This document shows positions 10,811-21,539 of a stretch of DNA of 64,000 nucleotides, piece by piece. The stretch covers positions 9,424,001-9,488,000 of the forward strand of contig OX637345.1 in the NCBI GenBank assembly GCA_951799405.1, written 5' to 3'. The position numbers and the translations under genes were made by a program. Positions within the stretch are counted from its first letter, which is position 1. Each line of letters starts with the position of its first letter. This DNA is from Agapetus fuscipes (lineage: Eukaryota; Arthropoda; Insecta; Trichoptera; Glossosomatidae). The notes under the pieces were generated by a model, which worked only from the letters and a program-made list of their open reading frames with translations, searched no databases and was not told the origin of the DNA.

Positions 10811-11082
10811 CTTGTTCTTGCCGAGTTATCCCCGAAGGGGTAGCATATGGCGAGTGAACCTATTTATTTTTACAGGTAAGGGGGCCGGCTTTACGCCAAG
10901 CACGTCAGTGAAGTGGGAATTTCCCAGTTCCCGAGGGAGCTGGTACTCATTCCTTGTGAAGGCTGAGTAAACCTAGCCGGTGTTTTATTTTGGGTTTTGA
11001 GATAAACACCGATGCGGGAAATCATTTCAGTCACCCTCGCCTCGGTGGATTCGAACCCGAGCTCTAAGCATAGAATGCAAGC
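10811..11082 (-). mobile_element. SINE-A copy, head truncated
   Basis: Reverse-strand SINE-A from CCGAGTTATCCCCGAAGGGG through TTTACAGGTAAGGGGGCCGG to the B box (GGATTCGAACCCGAGCTC). The A box side of the head is lost at 11082. Confidence 0.8.
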
Positions 11083-11116
11083 CAACGACCGACGCGACGG
11101 CAAAAACATTTAATAT

Positions 11117-11420
11117 TGTTACGAATTATGATTTTATCTGTACATGTACCTAGGCACATAGTTTGCTGGTGTGCGTAACTCGAATAGTGTCGAACAGCTA
11201 GTATAATGATGAAATGAATGATAGTAGACTGCTCTGATACAATCCACTATGAAAGAATATATGAACCTCAATTGTGTGGATAGTCAGAGTCGCTTGAAAC
11301 GTTGTGACGCGAAGTCGATATAAGCAGAGCAGGAAAAATAATAAGTACATTGTACAAAATAAATCTTGTTAGATAAATAAATCGTAGTTTGATTTAAAGA
11401 ACCCAAGTAAAATCATAGCA
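11117..11420 (+). mobile_element. Solo LTR (TGTTACG...CATAGCA)
   Basis: 304 bp starting TGTTACGAATTATG and ending GAACCCAAGTAAAATCATAGCA (shown with the last bases), flanked by ATAT at 11113-11116 and 11421-11424. It contains ATAAATC and AATAAATC polyadenylation-like sites near the end. Its end matches the truncated LTR at 22886. Confidence 0.7.
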
Positions 11421-11424
11421 ATAT

Positions 11425-11790
11425 TATTAATCAATATTGCATTTTCAGCGCATTGCTTCATAATTCATTTACCTATGTACATTGTACACCCCCCTACAGC
11501 TCTCCCCTGCACCACGGTGTAACGGAGGAGGGGGGTAGGTGTGTTGGTATAATTGCTCGGGCAAGCCGCTGCGGTCACAACTTTTCTACGTATTTATTGC
11601 GTTTATTTACGACTCCCTCCTTCTATTACGCCCATAAATACATGAATGCACATACATTATGTCGTCGGCGGACAGGAGGAACGTACGAAATGTCAACTTG
11701 CAAATAAATATTAATTCAATTTCACTTTTTGGATATTTGACGGACACTCGCGGCAGAACTCACACCATTTACTGACTTTACCACTAGACT
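11425..11790. other. No recognised feature
   Basis: Includes a short C/G-rich patch (11485-11545). The 84-codon frame here has no recognisable similarity. Confidence 0.35.
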
Positions 11791-11794
11791 ACAC

Positions 11795-11995
11795 AACGGT
11801 CTGGAGTCTAATCTTCGAATAATGCTCTTTGCTGGGTTGAATAATTCATTAAGCTTAAAAAGTGGTCGCCAGAAGTTCATCCAACTTTACCGAAAATGGC
11901 TCAAGGACTTTGAGAATTGGCGGTTTTTAGCTACAACTTGACGACTCTTGAGGTGTGATTCACACGAAAACAGCGCTCACCAAAGAAATCATTCA
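11795..11995 (+). mobile_element. SINE-B copy with CR1/L2-type tail, head decayed
   Basis: SINE-B body (CTCTTTGCTGGGTTGAATAA, GAGAATTGGCGG) followed by CTCTTGAGGTGTGATTCACA and CAGCGCTCACCAAAG, which resembles the 3' end of the LINE at 5990. The tRNA head is unrecognisable. A piece resembling an inverted head (CCACTAGACTACACAACGGTC) lies just upstream. Confidence 0.65.
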
Positions 11996-11999
11996 TGTT

Positions 12000-12092
12000 T
12001 TATTATTATTTATTCTCGACGTTTCGGGTTCATCCTTGATCGCCGTGCAGAATGGATGCCTTCTGAAGACGTTGTCTACGAATAATATAAGT
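12000..12092. mobile_element. Penelope-like 3' fragment
   Basis: Contains ATTCTCGACGTTTCGGG and CCTTCTGAAGACGTTG, matching in order the middle of the foldback element at 54494-54657. Abuts the SINE-B copy. Confidence 0.4.
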
Positions 12093-12094
12093 TC

Positions 12095-13005
12095 CCCTAA
12101 AACGGTTAGTCAAACATCCTATTACTTCGGGTAATTAATTTTAATTTGTAAATATGTCAAACAACCATAACCGTAATATTATAAAGCAGTCCAGTAAATA
12201 CGTCAGTCATGACGTTTTACTAAATTACGCACTAAAAAAACAAAATAAGCGGTACTGTGGCGCAACACCCTGTGACTCGGAGTATATTCACGATCAAAAC
12301 TGACTTAAGTACCTAACTCAAGCGCTACACTAACTCAAGGGTGCACTGTAATTAGGGTAAGCTTTGTGCACAATAAAATAATTAAAATAAAGATTCAGTG
12401 GTTCGCCGGGATGCACTTGTTCATTCCTTCCTATGTGATACGGATGTATTGTACGGTAGATTTGGAGAGATTTGGGGGACAGGGCGCTGCATTAAGGCGC
12501 AGGAACGACCAAACAGAAACCGATGACCGGACCACGGTCGACACTAGATACTACAGATGTATTTCTATATGCAGAACCATTAAATTTAAACATTCAATAA
12601 ATACAATATTAATCGATGTTTGACTGGAGTTACGATCATTTGACGTGATGTTAGTTCTTATGCAACTGCAAGGATTCGTCAAATATGAGAAAAGTGAAAT
12701 TCAAGATAAACAGTGTAATACAATACAAGATAAACAAAAAAATAAAACAAGTTTGTTTTTGATACGGTAAGTAGGTATATTCAGTTCACGACCAGTGTAC
12801 TCAAACCCTCCTCACACCCGTCTTGTATGTATGTGTCAGAAGGACTCCGTGACTGGTTTCGCTAACAATCCGTTTGCATTCTCAGGTTGCTAAATAATTA
12901 CAAATTTAATGCCTCTACAATCAATGACATACATATTTTGGTCTTCGTCGCTATCATATGAAAGACGTGATTTAGTTAAATAATTGTTACATTAAATCAT
13001 GAAGA
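12095..13005. other. No recognised feature
   Basis: AT-rich unassigned sequence; no frame has coding bias. Confidence 0.35.
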
Positions 13006-13009
13006 ATAA

Positions 13010-13085
13010 GTGGAGGAGACTCTGCAGAGGTTCCGGCCACCCCTAGTTCAACGGCTACAGCATTACAGTTACAGTTACAATTATC
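13010..13085 (+). mobile_element. LINE-F 3' UTR fragment
   Basis: GACTCTGCAGAGGTTCCGGC, CACCCCTAG and a run of CAGTTACAGTTAC are the complement of the LINE-F 3' ends at 41605 and 62232. Confidence 0.5.
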
Positions 13086-13133
13086 GCAGGTTCTTGAGGC
13101 ATCTTTGAGACTATGTGCCTGTATTTTTTCTTA

Positions 13134-13358
13134 TATTCCTGGACTTATACGTTGGTTGACCATCCATCTCCCCTGTTTCAGTAAATGTCGGCAAAAGTTT
13201 CAGGGTTTATGTGCATTTGACGTTCGTATTTTAATTCATAGGTACACATGCAGCATTTGTTATCGCAAACTTACACGCGTCTACTTGTGGGTATGCATTT
13301 AATATTAATTTTAAATATTAATACATCCTTGCAACTTAAATTATAAATTATAATATGA
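13134..13358 (+). mobile_element. Rep-C copy with internal deletion
   Basis: Starts CCTGGACTTATACGTTGG, lacks the GGTTCACTTTGCC segment, and continues to CTTGCAACTTAAATTATAA with a tail of the ATTATA type. Confidence 0.7.
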
Positions 13359-13359
13359 T

Positions 13360-13978
13360 TCGTTCGAAATACAAAAGCCTCCCTTTTTGTTCAAGTTTTA
13401 GCTAATAAAAGAAGCAATTTCCTTTCGAAATGTCACTGTTTTCGGGCAAAAAGCTCTTGAGGTGTGTTATACAAAATTTGCTTGTCTTCCTTGTTGATTT
13501 GATTGCTCAGTTGTCGCAGCGGATGAGTATCTATGAGCGGTCATTATTTTCATTAGATACTTTACGATGTGTGAGAATTGCATTTCACATTACGCATCAG
13601 ACGCAGTTTGTCTTCAATGTAAGTGCAGCAATAGTTAATCCAGCAAGACACGACACACACATACCTGCGTGTGTGGAAGCCGTGTGAGCTCCTCGTAAAA
13701 CAGTTTAAGTGCAAGTCTGCGCAGTAAATAGATCTTTACTGCAGCTCTGACACAGTTTCTCTTTAAGCGAAAGATGCATCCACGAACAAGCGAGGAAAAA
13801 TCGTTTAAGTTGTGGAGTTTTCTGGTTTTAAAGGCGATCCTTTTATTTTCCTATATTTTCTAGTAATAACTTTCCATTTTTATTTAGCCACCTGACGATG
13901 CGAACGGATTGTTCGCGAAGCAGTTCGTGGAATTGTAATATACTCGCTGTAATCGAATGGAAAATTGTTTTTGTTTTA
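13360..13978. other. No recognised feature
   Basis: Unassigned. An 85-codon frame at 13430-13687 is not similar to anything I know. Confidence 0.35.
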
Positions 13979-13979
13979 T

Positions 13980-14100
13980 CTTTTTTTTTTAAATAGATTT
14001 GTAAGAGGAATGCAATTTATTAACCAGTCTATTCTGCCTGGCCAGAAACAGGTATTAAAATTATCAATAAATAAGTCATTTTTGTATATTGTAAAATAAT
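13980..14100 (+). repeat. Rep-G copy
   Basis: T run, then AAATAGATTTGTAAGAGGAA, TGCCTGGCCAGAAACAGG and ATCAATAAATAA. The same order recurs at 17638 and 60042. Class unknown. Confidence 0.65.
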
Positions 14101-14156
14101 TTAAAAACTGAAATATGTATTGTTTTTTCTAGTCAATAATATAGATAAGTGAAAGG

Positions 14157-14695
14157 TTACGCAACTAAGCTACACATATAGTTAAACTTCTTGTCTGCGT
14201 TATCCCCGCAGAGGTCGCATGTGGCGATTCGAGACCTGTTTATTTTTACAGGTAAGAGGGCTGGTCTCACACCAATCACTTTCAGTTTAAGTGAGGGGTT
14301 TCCCTGCTCCTGGGGGATCTGGTTCTCATTTCTTGTGAAGGCTGAGTACACCTTGTTGGTATTTATTGTGGGTTTAAAAAAATACACCGAAACAATTAAT
14401 TATTTCTGACATCGTCGGTGGTGATAGAACCCTTGCTCTCCGCGTGGAATGCAAGCATTCTACTAATTGAGCTATCGGCCGGACTTTTTACGAGCGTAGT
14501 CGTCGCTACAAAGCGCCAATTCTCAAGAAAGGCCCAGTTTGCGGTAAAGCTAAATCGACCTTTAGTGACGGGTCTTTGGTGAAGGTGTATGATTTTTTCA
14601 ACCTAGCGAAGGGCATATTTAAAAATACATTTGGTATTTTGTTGTGCTCCGCCGGGATTCGAACATACAACCTTCCATTTGGCATTGAGGTAAGG
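14157..14695 (-). mobile_element. Composite SINE-B/SINE-A with two tRNA heads
   Basis: On the minus strand a SINE-B head (B box in GGGATTCGAAC, complement) and body lead, via GCTCGTAAAAAG, directly into a complete SINE-A head and body that ends at 14157. The joint is at about 14484-14490. Two other loci (47376 and 51462) join at about the same point. Each half has its own A and B box. Confidence 0.85.
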
Positions 14696-15388
14696 TCTAT
14701 ATAAAATGTTTAGAATAACGGTCATCCTACGACATGTACTTATATCGTCGGCTAAAAGGCAGTAGGGCATAAGCGACATAAACTAAATTGTTCAGGAGAG
14801 CAGTTTAAAGTTTGAGATTGCAGAAAAATGGCATAACTTTTTTTTTTTTCAAATTGTTAAAATCAAAACAGATTAGGTATAATTAAAAAAAATAAAGGCA
14901 TATATTGGCATTCCTACTAATGTGGTTTTACATTGCTTTACGATTTTTTTTGCCTTTAAGACAAAAAAAGGCCAAAATCTTGTCAAAGGCCAAAATCATC
15001 GTAGAGCTATGGGAGTTAGCGCACTAGAAAGAGCGTAAATTTTCCAGTAGGATAGCATTCATTACTCATTTTTAACCAAAATGTTTCTTATGCCCTCCTG
15101 CCTTTTAACCATCGATATCAACTAAAATATATTAGGTATTTATTTTGTAGTCAATAATATAAAAAAGTGAAAGTGTCAGATAAAAATTACACTCAGAAAA
15201 CTCATTGGTTTTAAATGTGGATTTCCATCAAAGCTTAGTATTGTTGGCTTATAGAGTGTTGTATATCCGGACTATTCCCTTAAGAGTATCCCGTTACTAT
15301 CTCCTCATAAATAAACATGCTCCTCACTTCATAGTGTACAACACAACGTCTGACGTCATCACTTAACCATCATAATAATAATAATATA
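14696..15388. other. No recognised feature
   Basis: AT-rich unassigned sequence with a short A/T run region at 14830-14990. Confidence 0.35.
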
Positions 15389-15389
15389 T

Positions 15390-15562
15390 AATGTAAGTCG
15401 CAAAGATATGTTAACATTAATGCTCATATCAAATGCATGCCCACAAACAAACACGTGTGCTGAATGTGTACTTACAAATAAAATCCAAACCTCAAATGAA
15501 AATAAGCCCTACAATTTTTACCGACCTTTCCTGACACAGAGGTGGCATCAAGTCAAGGAATA
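15390..15562 (-). mobile_element. Rep-C copy with 5' deletion
   Basis: Reverse-strand Rep-C (AACAAACACGTGTGCTGAAT, CCTTTCCTGACACAGAGG), jumping to AAGTCAAGGAA. The ~50 bases normally before the 5' end are missing. Confidence 0.7.
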
Positions 15563-15575
15563 AATGTAAATCATT

Positions 15576-15828
15576 TTAATCTAAATCTAAGTTGCAAACA
15601 TATGTATCATTTGAGATTTATATTAAATGCATTTCCACAAGCAGACACCCATAATTTCGCGCTCACACATGCCGCATGTGGACCTATAGTATAAAAAACC
15701 CAATCTCAAATGAACATAAGCCCTGCAACTCTTGCCGACCTTCCCTGAAACAGGGGTGACATTGGCAAAGTGAACCATTTTTTACAGTATGGGTGGTCAG
15801 CCTCATTCCAACCTATAAGTCAAGTTAT
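15576..15828 (-). mobile_element. Rep-C full-length copy
   Basis: Reverse-strand Rep-C with all landmarks: AATCTAAGTTGCAAACATATG, shown in part, GCACATGCCGCATGTGG-like middle, CTTCCCTGAAACAGGGGTGA and ACCAACCTATAAGTCAAG. In tandem with the copy at 15390. Confidence 0.85.
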
Positions 15829-16060
15829 CATCATGTTATAATAAACATAATTACTATTAGGGTAATGACCACAGATCACGGAATAAAAAGTAATGACTCT
15901 AGAGTAAATGAAAGAAGTATGTAAGGACAGAAAGAAATGGCGGTTGATCTGTTATGTTGGCGGCCAAGGTTTTTAAATTAGAATTTTGTCTTCTGTTATA
16001 GTTTTTGATGTCCCTACACATTATTGTTTATTGATTTTAAAAATTTAATTTGTTGTGTAT

Positions 16061-16317
16061 GTTCCTTGACGTTGGTATGCGGCTGACCACTCATGCTGTA
16101 GAAAATGGTTCACTTTGCCAATGTCACCCCTGTTTCAGAGAAGGTCGGCAAAAGTTGCAGGGTGTATGTTCATTCGAGATTCGGGTTTTTATATTCTAAG
16201 TCCTCATGCGGCATGTACAAGCGCGAACTTATACGTGTCTGCTTGTGAAAATGCATATAATGTGAATCCTTAATGTTACGTCTCTTTGCAACTTTGATTA
16301 GATTAGATTGGATTATT
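16061..16317 (+). mobile_element. Rep-C full-length copy
   Basis: Starts TTCCTTGACGTTGGTATG (a short gap at TTATAGG), has all internal landmarks and ends TTTGCAACTTTGATTAGATT with an ATTAG tail. Confidence 0.85.
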
Positions 16318-16587
16318 ACTAACTCGAGTTTTAAACTTAAGCAAAGCGTTCACAAAAGAAATGCTTGAAATCGAAAACAGCACGTGAATAAACGTTTTAG
16401 TTTCCCATACCTTTTTTGATAAAATTCTTCGGTTCAGTATGAACGTGGAGTTTTATACTTGGGATAATAAACACAACAACTGCAAACAAAGAAAAATTAA
16501 GTCAGGAAGCATTAACGAGGCTTGGTTGTCACTGGGTTAGTGGATTAGGAAAGTCACGATAACGAAAATAAGGAAGCACTGCTTGTC

Positions 16588-16815
16588 TGATAGGTTGGTA
16601 TGAGGCTGACCCCTCATGCTGTAAAATCTTGGTTCACTTTCGCCACTACTGATGCAATACACCGGTTTCAGGAAACGGGCGCAGGAGTTGCAAAGCTTAG
16701 GTGCATGTGAGGTTTTGTTTATTTGTATGCACATATGCAGAATGTGAAGGCGCGAACCTACATGCGCCTGTCTAATGACATGCATCTTAAATGTTACCAT
16801 ATATTTGAAATTAAA
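16588..16815 (+). mobile_element. Rep-C subfamily C' copy
   Basis: Shares the Rep-C 5' part (GATAGGTTGGTATGAGGCTG) but has its own middle (GATGCAATACACCGG, GAAACGGGCGCAGGAG) that is shared only with the copy at 42159 and in part at 61396. This marks a distinct subfamily. Confidence 0.75.
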
Positions 16816-16889
16816 ATCATATAAGAATTTTATAGAATGAAAAAAAAGGATTTTACTGACCTTAATGAAACTGATTTTAATGAAAAAGA

Positions 16890-16960
16890 GAAGAACGATT
16901 TTCTCTAAGTTTCGTCGGAGTCATATCCGACGTCCTCAGGAGCGTGTCTCTTCTACAAAG
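16890..16960 (-). ncRNA. Hammerhead-like core in a Penelope-like fragment
   Basis: The minus strand reads CTGAGGA, C, stem GTCGG, loop, CCGAC, then GAAAC (16909-16939). This is the CUGANGA - stem II - GAAA order of hammerhead ribozymes. Five-base stem II is perfect. Stem I and III are not obvious by eye, so catalysis is uncertain. Confidence 0.4.
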
Positions 16961-16999
16961 AAGAACCACGAACTGTTGAATTATTGTTGTTTGATCGTG

Positions 17000-17637
17000 G
17001 CCGAAGGTTGTAGGTACTTTTATTAACCTTCGGTGATGCATTCATAGATGTCGCAATAGCCCCAGTTGTACAGAAGGACGATATTATGTCTTCTTGTGAA
17101 GTCGTCCGATTTTACTCGATACTTACGAGTAACCAATGAAAACCAATAAATACCGAAATAAATTCCATGAAAATGTATTTGCTGAGGTCGATTTATTTTT
17201 AATTATACTTCAAGAGCCCTCTACAATACTTTCATTGAAAATGAGTACAATTTTTTACCCACAAACAGACCAACATGCTGTCAGGAGGTTTTTTTTTTAT
17301 TTATTTACTATAAACATAATACTTCAAACAACCAATACCTTCCGATTACGAGTCCAAAGCTGGGTCATCTTCTCGTTGACTAGACTTCCCACTGCCTCTG
17401 ATGAACCCTGCCTCCCCTGTGGGATTAGGAGTCGGCAGAGTAAGGCAGAGCATCACGCCTTTCTTTATTCTTCAGGTTTCTGTTTCACAGGTTATTAATA
17501 TGTTATATTGATTTATCGTCTCTCCGACATCATAAAATACATTATTATTATCACTAACCCAATGATGTTTAAGCAGGTTTGCACAGGCATTGAGCACTCA
17601 ACATAAAATTACATGTGATAGAGAGAGGTCCTTCCAT
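17000..17637. other. No recognised feature
   Basis: Unassigned. A 120-codon frame at 17136-17498 shows no recognisable domain and is judged to be chance. Confidence 0.35.
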
Positions 17638-17765
17638 GACTTTTTTTTAAATAGATTTGTGAAGACAAATGCAATACATCAGCGTAATCTGCCTGGTCAG
17701 AAACAGGCAATAATATCATCAATAAATAATCATTATTGTATATTTTAATGAATTATTTAAAAATA
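17638..17765 (+). repeat. Rep-G copy
   Basis: Same order of blocks as at 13980, including AAATAGATTTGTGAAGA, CTGCCTGGTCAGAAACAGGC and ATCAATAAATAATCA. Confidence 0.65.
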
Positions 17766-17911
17766 TTTATCCAATGACATCTGTTGAATGTGGGTTAAAG
17801 TTATGGTAAATGGACCCAGTCGGGGATCGAACCAGCGTTATTCTATTCCAAATACGCTAGAAAGATCGGTCACTTGACCCCCTCGGACATAATACCGACG
17901 TTCTATAATCT

Positions 17912-18160
17912 ATAATCTAAGTTGCAAAGATATGTTACATTTAAGATTCATATAAAATGCATTCCCATAAGCAGACACGTATAAGATCGCGCTTACACAT
18001 GCCGCATGCGGACCTACAACATAAAAACCGAAATTTCAAATGAACATAAGCACTGCAACTCTTACCGACCTTTCCTGAAACAAGGGTGACAGTGGCAAAA
18101 TTAATTAATTTTTGTACAGCACGGAGGGTCAGCTTCATACCAACCTATCAGCCAAAGAGC
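17912..18160 (-). mobile_element. Rep-C full-length copy
   Basis: Tail ATAATCTATAATCTAAG, middle CACATGCCGCATGCGGACC, and 5' end ACCAACCTATCAGCCAAAG on the plus strand. Confidence 0.8.
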
Positions 18161-18505
18161 ATATCTACGTTCATGATAAGTGCTTGAACATCTTTGAGTT
18201 ATCAGAGCAAGAGTTTCTTAGCCCGTCTCTTAGGAGAAGGCGGTGAAGGGAATGAAACTCTATCTGCTTTGTTCTGCCCGGTGTAGTCTGATATCCAGCT
18301 CCGCATGTAGGGAGTAATTATAATATATAGAGCCTCCTCCTCTCACTTCTCAGTGCTGATCAAAGGAATCATAATCCAGGATGTTTTATTTTACGTGAAA
18401 ACTCATAACCAAATTGTTGTTATTTTCTAATAATAATTTGTAACAGTTCGTTCAGATACCTTATGTAGGTGCTTAACGCTTACGCAAATCTTCTTCTTCC
18501 TCCTC
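18161..18505. other. No recognised feature
   Basis: Unassigned sequence. Confidence 0.35.
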
Positions 18506-18508
18506 TTG

Positions 18509-18613
18509 TTTTCTTGTGAAGGGTGAATAAACCTTGCCGGTATTTAGGAGGAATCGAAACCTAGTTTTCGGAATGGAATGCAAGCATTCTACCAACTGAG
18601 CTATCGACCAGTT
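18509..18613 (-). mobile_element. SINE-A 5' fragment
   Basis: tRNA head (GCATTCTACCAACTGAGCTA at about 18584) plus a shortened body; the 3' two thirds are missing. Confidence 0.7.
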
Positions 18614-18852
18614 CCCTCATTTAGGTTGTTAAATCTTCAGGACACAAAATATAAAGTACCATACTGATCATTGATCATCATGGTAATTGGTCAAAATCTG
18701 AACGAATAATAAAGAAAAGAAGATTAGAAACCTGGAGGAATTGTTTGGATTAAAAAAAACAAGAGAAACAAAGATTTCTTCACAGTATTCTCCTTGTAAC
18801 TTTTCAGCAAAGATCGTGATCATCATATCAATTTGCAACTTCAGTACTTCCG

Positions 18853-19120
18853 GTCCGAGAGATTACTCAGTTGGTAGAGTTCTTGCAGCCGAAACGATAG
18901 TGTCAGAAATGATCTCCCGTTTTGGTGTTTATTTCAAACCCCAAAATAAAGTACCCCTTGAGAGCCGGGAAACCCCCAATTCAATTGAAGTGGTTAAAGT
19001 AAGGCCAACCCTTTTACCTGTGAAAATAAATAGGTTCCACTCGCCACATGCAGAATCTTTTGGGGATAACCGCGGAAAGAAGTTACACTATATATATGTG
19101 TAGCTTAGTTGCGTTTTAAT
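18853..19120 (+). mobile_element. SINE-A copy with internal deletions
   Basis: Head GATTACTCAGTTGGTAGAGT without a B box, body GTGTCAGAAATGATCTCCCG, and intact 3' end TATGTGTAGCTTAGTTGCG. About 40 bases around the CAGCCTTCAC block are missing. Confidence 0.8.
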
Positions 19121-19124
19121 ACCA

Positions 19125-19805
19125 ACGAGGGTATTGTGCCAAATCACTTTGTGAAATTCTTTAACCAAGATGTGGTGATAACCCCGAGAAGAAAACTGAG
19201 AAAAGCACCACTTATCAAGACTCATAAATATACATTAAACTGCTATTTGAGAATTTTTCAAATAGAGACAAAGAAGCGTTTACTTCACATTAAGTTTCCT
19301 GCGAAGACAACACTGAATAAGGCGATGAATAATCCGGGAGCTGTTATTTCCCCGCTAGGAGTAAGAAGCTCCTACAGCCATTATTGTTATTTCCCTTTTA
19401 TAATAAACACCAAATTTCGATCAAACTTTTCTCCTTGAAATTAATTGTGTTTCGAGTTTTAACTGGTTTTGCTAATTCCCCCCCCCCTCCCGCCTCTCGC
19501 TCCTCCTCACTCCCACCAGCCACCCGCTCAGATCTTGTAGGCTTTAATAGATGCCAACGCAACTTTTGCCTTCTTTCATCTACCGCCTTAGACGGGGAGC
19601 TGGCAGAGGAATAAATGAGATAAAATTTAAATAAAATAAAAGTCATTCAATAGATGAAAATTATACAGATTCAAAAAAGTAATGTAGAGGTAATTCATAA
19701 CAAAAAGAATAACAATGTTTGTAGCAGAGTTCATCGAGATTGAAAATCGAGATGTTATCTTATATATCATTTGTAAATCAAAATGTATTTTCAGTGTTGA
19801 TGCAC
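19125..19805. other. No recognised feature
   Basis: Unassigned. A C-rich patch lies at 19475-19530. Two opposite open frames over it (76 and 82 codons) are mutual shadows. Confidence 0.35.
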
Positions 19806-19877
19806 AAACTATAATCTATAAATCTATAATCTAAGTTGCAAGGATATATTCATTTAAAGCTCTCAGATGTAAGCCCA

Positions 19878-20043
19878 TGTAAAGGTCTTTGAGTGTTGGG
19901 TGTTATTAAATAAAACTCTTGCATGCCCTTTTCTTACACGCAAATTTTTTTATTGTTTTTTCCAAGCTATTGTTTTTGGAAACAAATGAAGCAGCATTCT
20001 AAAATTCAAAATTAACAGCCCTGTTAGGTACAAAATCACTACA
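19878..20043 (-). repeat. TRIM 3' LTR (element sense)
   Basis: Direct repeat of 21067-21228 with a handful of differences, mostly single-base and short A/T-run indels. Few differences indicate fairly recent insertion. Confidence 0.85.
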
Positions 20044-20962
20044 GAGGTCCCCTCCAGCATTTGCCAAGGGCAGATGCGATGAAGGTGGTGATCGGTGAGT
20101 CTTGATATTCTCTCAGATTTTTAGTAGAATCTGTCTGGAAAGTGGACTCGTCGGCCAGATCTTGTGCCATTGTTCGGTGTTTGCTGCTTGTTGCAGCAGT
20201 GTTTTCTGTGCCGTTGTTCGGCGATTGGTTGTGCTGTAGTTCAGCGGTTGTTGTTAGTTGTGCTGGGCAGCGATGTTGGGCGACGTTCAAACCTTCAGGG
20301 CCTTGTTGCACTGGTTGGAATTGAGGAGTCGGCTGCAGCGGGAGTTGCTGTAGTTCAGCGGTTGCTGTGCCGTAGTTCGGCGGGTTGCTGCTTGTTGCAG
20401 CAGTTGCTGTGCCGTAGTTCGGCGGGTTGCTGCTTGTTGCAGCAGTTGCTGTGCCATAGTTTGGCGGGTTGCTGCTTGTTGCAGCAGTTGCTGTGCCATA
20501 GTTTGGCGGGTTGCTGCATGTTGCAGCAGTTGCTGTGCCGTAGTTCGGCGGGTTGCTGCTTGTTGCAGCAGTTGCTGTGCCATAGTTTGGCGGGTTGCTG
20601 CATGTTGCAGCAGTTGCTGTGCCGTAGTTCGGCGGGTTGCTGCTTGTTGCAGCAGTTGCTGTGCCATAGTTTGGCGGGTTGCTGCTTGTTGCAGCAGTTG
20701 CTGTGCCATAGTTTGGCGGGTTGCTGCTTGTTGCAGCATGGTGGTTGCTGTGCCGTTGTTCGGCAGTGCAGCATGGTGGTCCCGCTGGGCAGCTTTGTTG
20801 AGCGACGTCCGATCCTCCAGTGCCTAGTTGCGCTGGGAGGTATTGGGGAGTCGGCTGCAGCGGGGTGAGGGTTAGTGTGCACTCTCAGGTTGTTTGTGTG
20901 GTCCATAGACCAACGTCGTTACGCCGGGTTGGCGGCATTTTGATGCGCACTTTGGCTTTCAT
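20039..20962 (-). pseudogene. Gag-like frame of the TRIM, one stop
   Basis: In one minus-strand frame: a start region MKAKVRIKMPPTRRN, a TGA at 20885, then about 281 open codons ending just at the 3' LTR. It has Pro/Gln-rich segments (PLQPTPQYLPAQ and a second similar one), nine 14-residue repeats of the form PNYGTATAATSSNP, and a C-terminus STKNLREYQDSPITTF. The N-terminal Pro/Thr/Arg-rich start recalls retroelement Gag proteins; no zinc knuckle is seen. The repeat is open in several frames, so frame choice rests on the flanks. Confidence 0.5.
20362..20739 (-). repeat. Nine 42-bp coding tandem repeats
   Basis: Units begin with TTGCTGTGCC (plus strand) at 20362 and every 42 bases to 20698. 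Units alternate between CGTAGTTCGGC and CATAGTTTGGC variants and between TGCTTG and TGCATG. Because 42 is divisible by three the repeat keeps the frame, adding 14 residues per unit. Confidence 0.95.
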
Positions 20963-21066
20963 TGTAATTTCACTATTTTTGGTGAAAACTTGTTGACACT
21001 TGGTTGGAACACAATTTAATTGGAATAACACCCTTTTTAACTGTTTATTCAAGTCGGGGTAACCAA

Positions 21067-21228
21067 TGTAAAGGTCTTTGGTGTTGGGTGTTATTAAATA
21101 AAACTCTTGCATTCCCTTTTCTTACACGCAAATTTTATTGTTTTTTCCAAGCTATTGTTTTTGGAAACAAATGAAGCAGCATTCTAAAATTCAAAATTAA
21201 CAGCCCTGTTAGGTACAAAATCACTACA
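21067..21228 (-). repeat. TRIM 5' LTR (element sense)
   Basis: Starts TGTAAAGG and ends CACTACA on the plus strand; followed by the CCCA duplication. Confidence 0.85.
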
Positions 21229-21539
21229 CCCACAAACCAACACGTGTAGTTCGCGCTTACAAATGCTGAATGTGTACTTACAAATAAAATCCAAACCTCA
21301 AATGAACATAAGCCCCACAACTTTTGCCGACCTTCCCTGAAACAGGGGTAACATTGGCAAAGTGAACCATTTTTTACAGTATGGGTGGTCAGCCTCATAC
21401 CAACCTATAAGTCAAGGAATATGAATAAAAAATTACATTTAAATATATAAAAGAACAAAACCTTACAAAGAAATCTATACAAAAAAAGGCAGAAATTTCC
21501 TATGCAAAAAATGTAGCAAATGAATACACCAACATTAAA

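Larger units (their letters stand above)
19878..21228 (-). mobile_element. TRIM-type LTR retrotransposon, 1351 bp
   Basis: Two near-identical LTRs (19878-20043, 166 bp; 21067-21228, 162 bp) begin TG and end CA, with CCCA duplicated outside. On the minus strand a primer-site-like TTGGTTACCCCGACTTG follows the first LTR by one base, and a purine-rich GGAGGGGA lies just before the second. The LTR has an AATAAA on the minus strand. The interior holds only a gag-like frame and no protease, RT or integrase, so it depends on another element. Confidence 0.85.
19809..21419 (-). mobile_element. Rep-C copy split by a TRIM element
   Basis: The tail and 3' part (AATCTAAGTTGCAAGGATAT, 19809-19877) and the rest (21229-21419, ending ACCTATAAGTCAAGGAATA) are halves of one Rep-C copy. 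The 4-base CCCA is present on both sides of the insertion. Confidence 0.85.

Noticed and set aside
20164..20868. 234-codon plus-strand frame rich in Cys/Leu
   Set aside because: It is the shadow of the 42-bp repeat, which is open in several frames. LTR, primer-site and purine-tract signals place the element on the minus strand.
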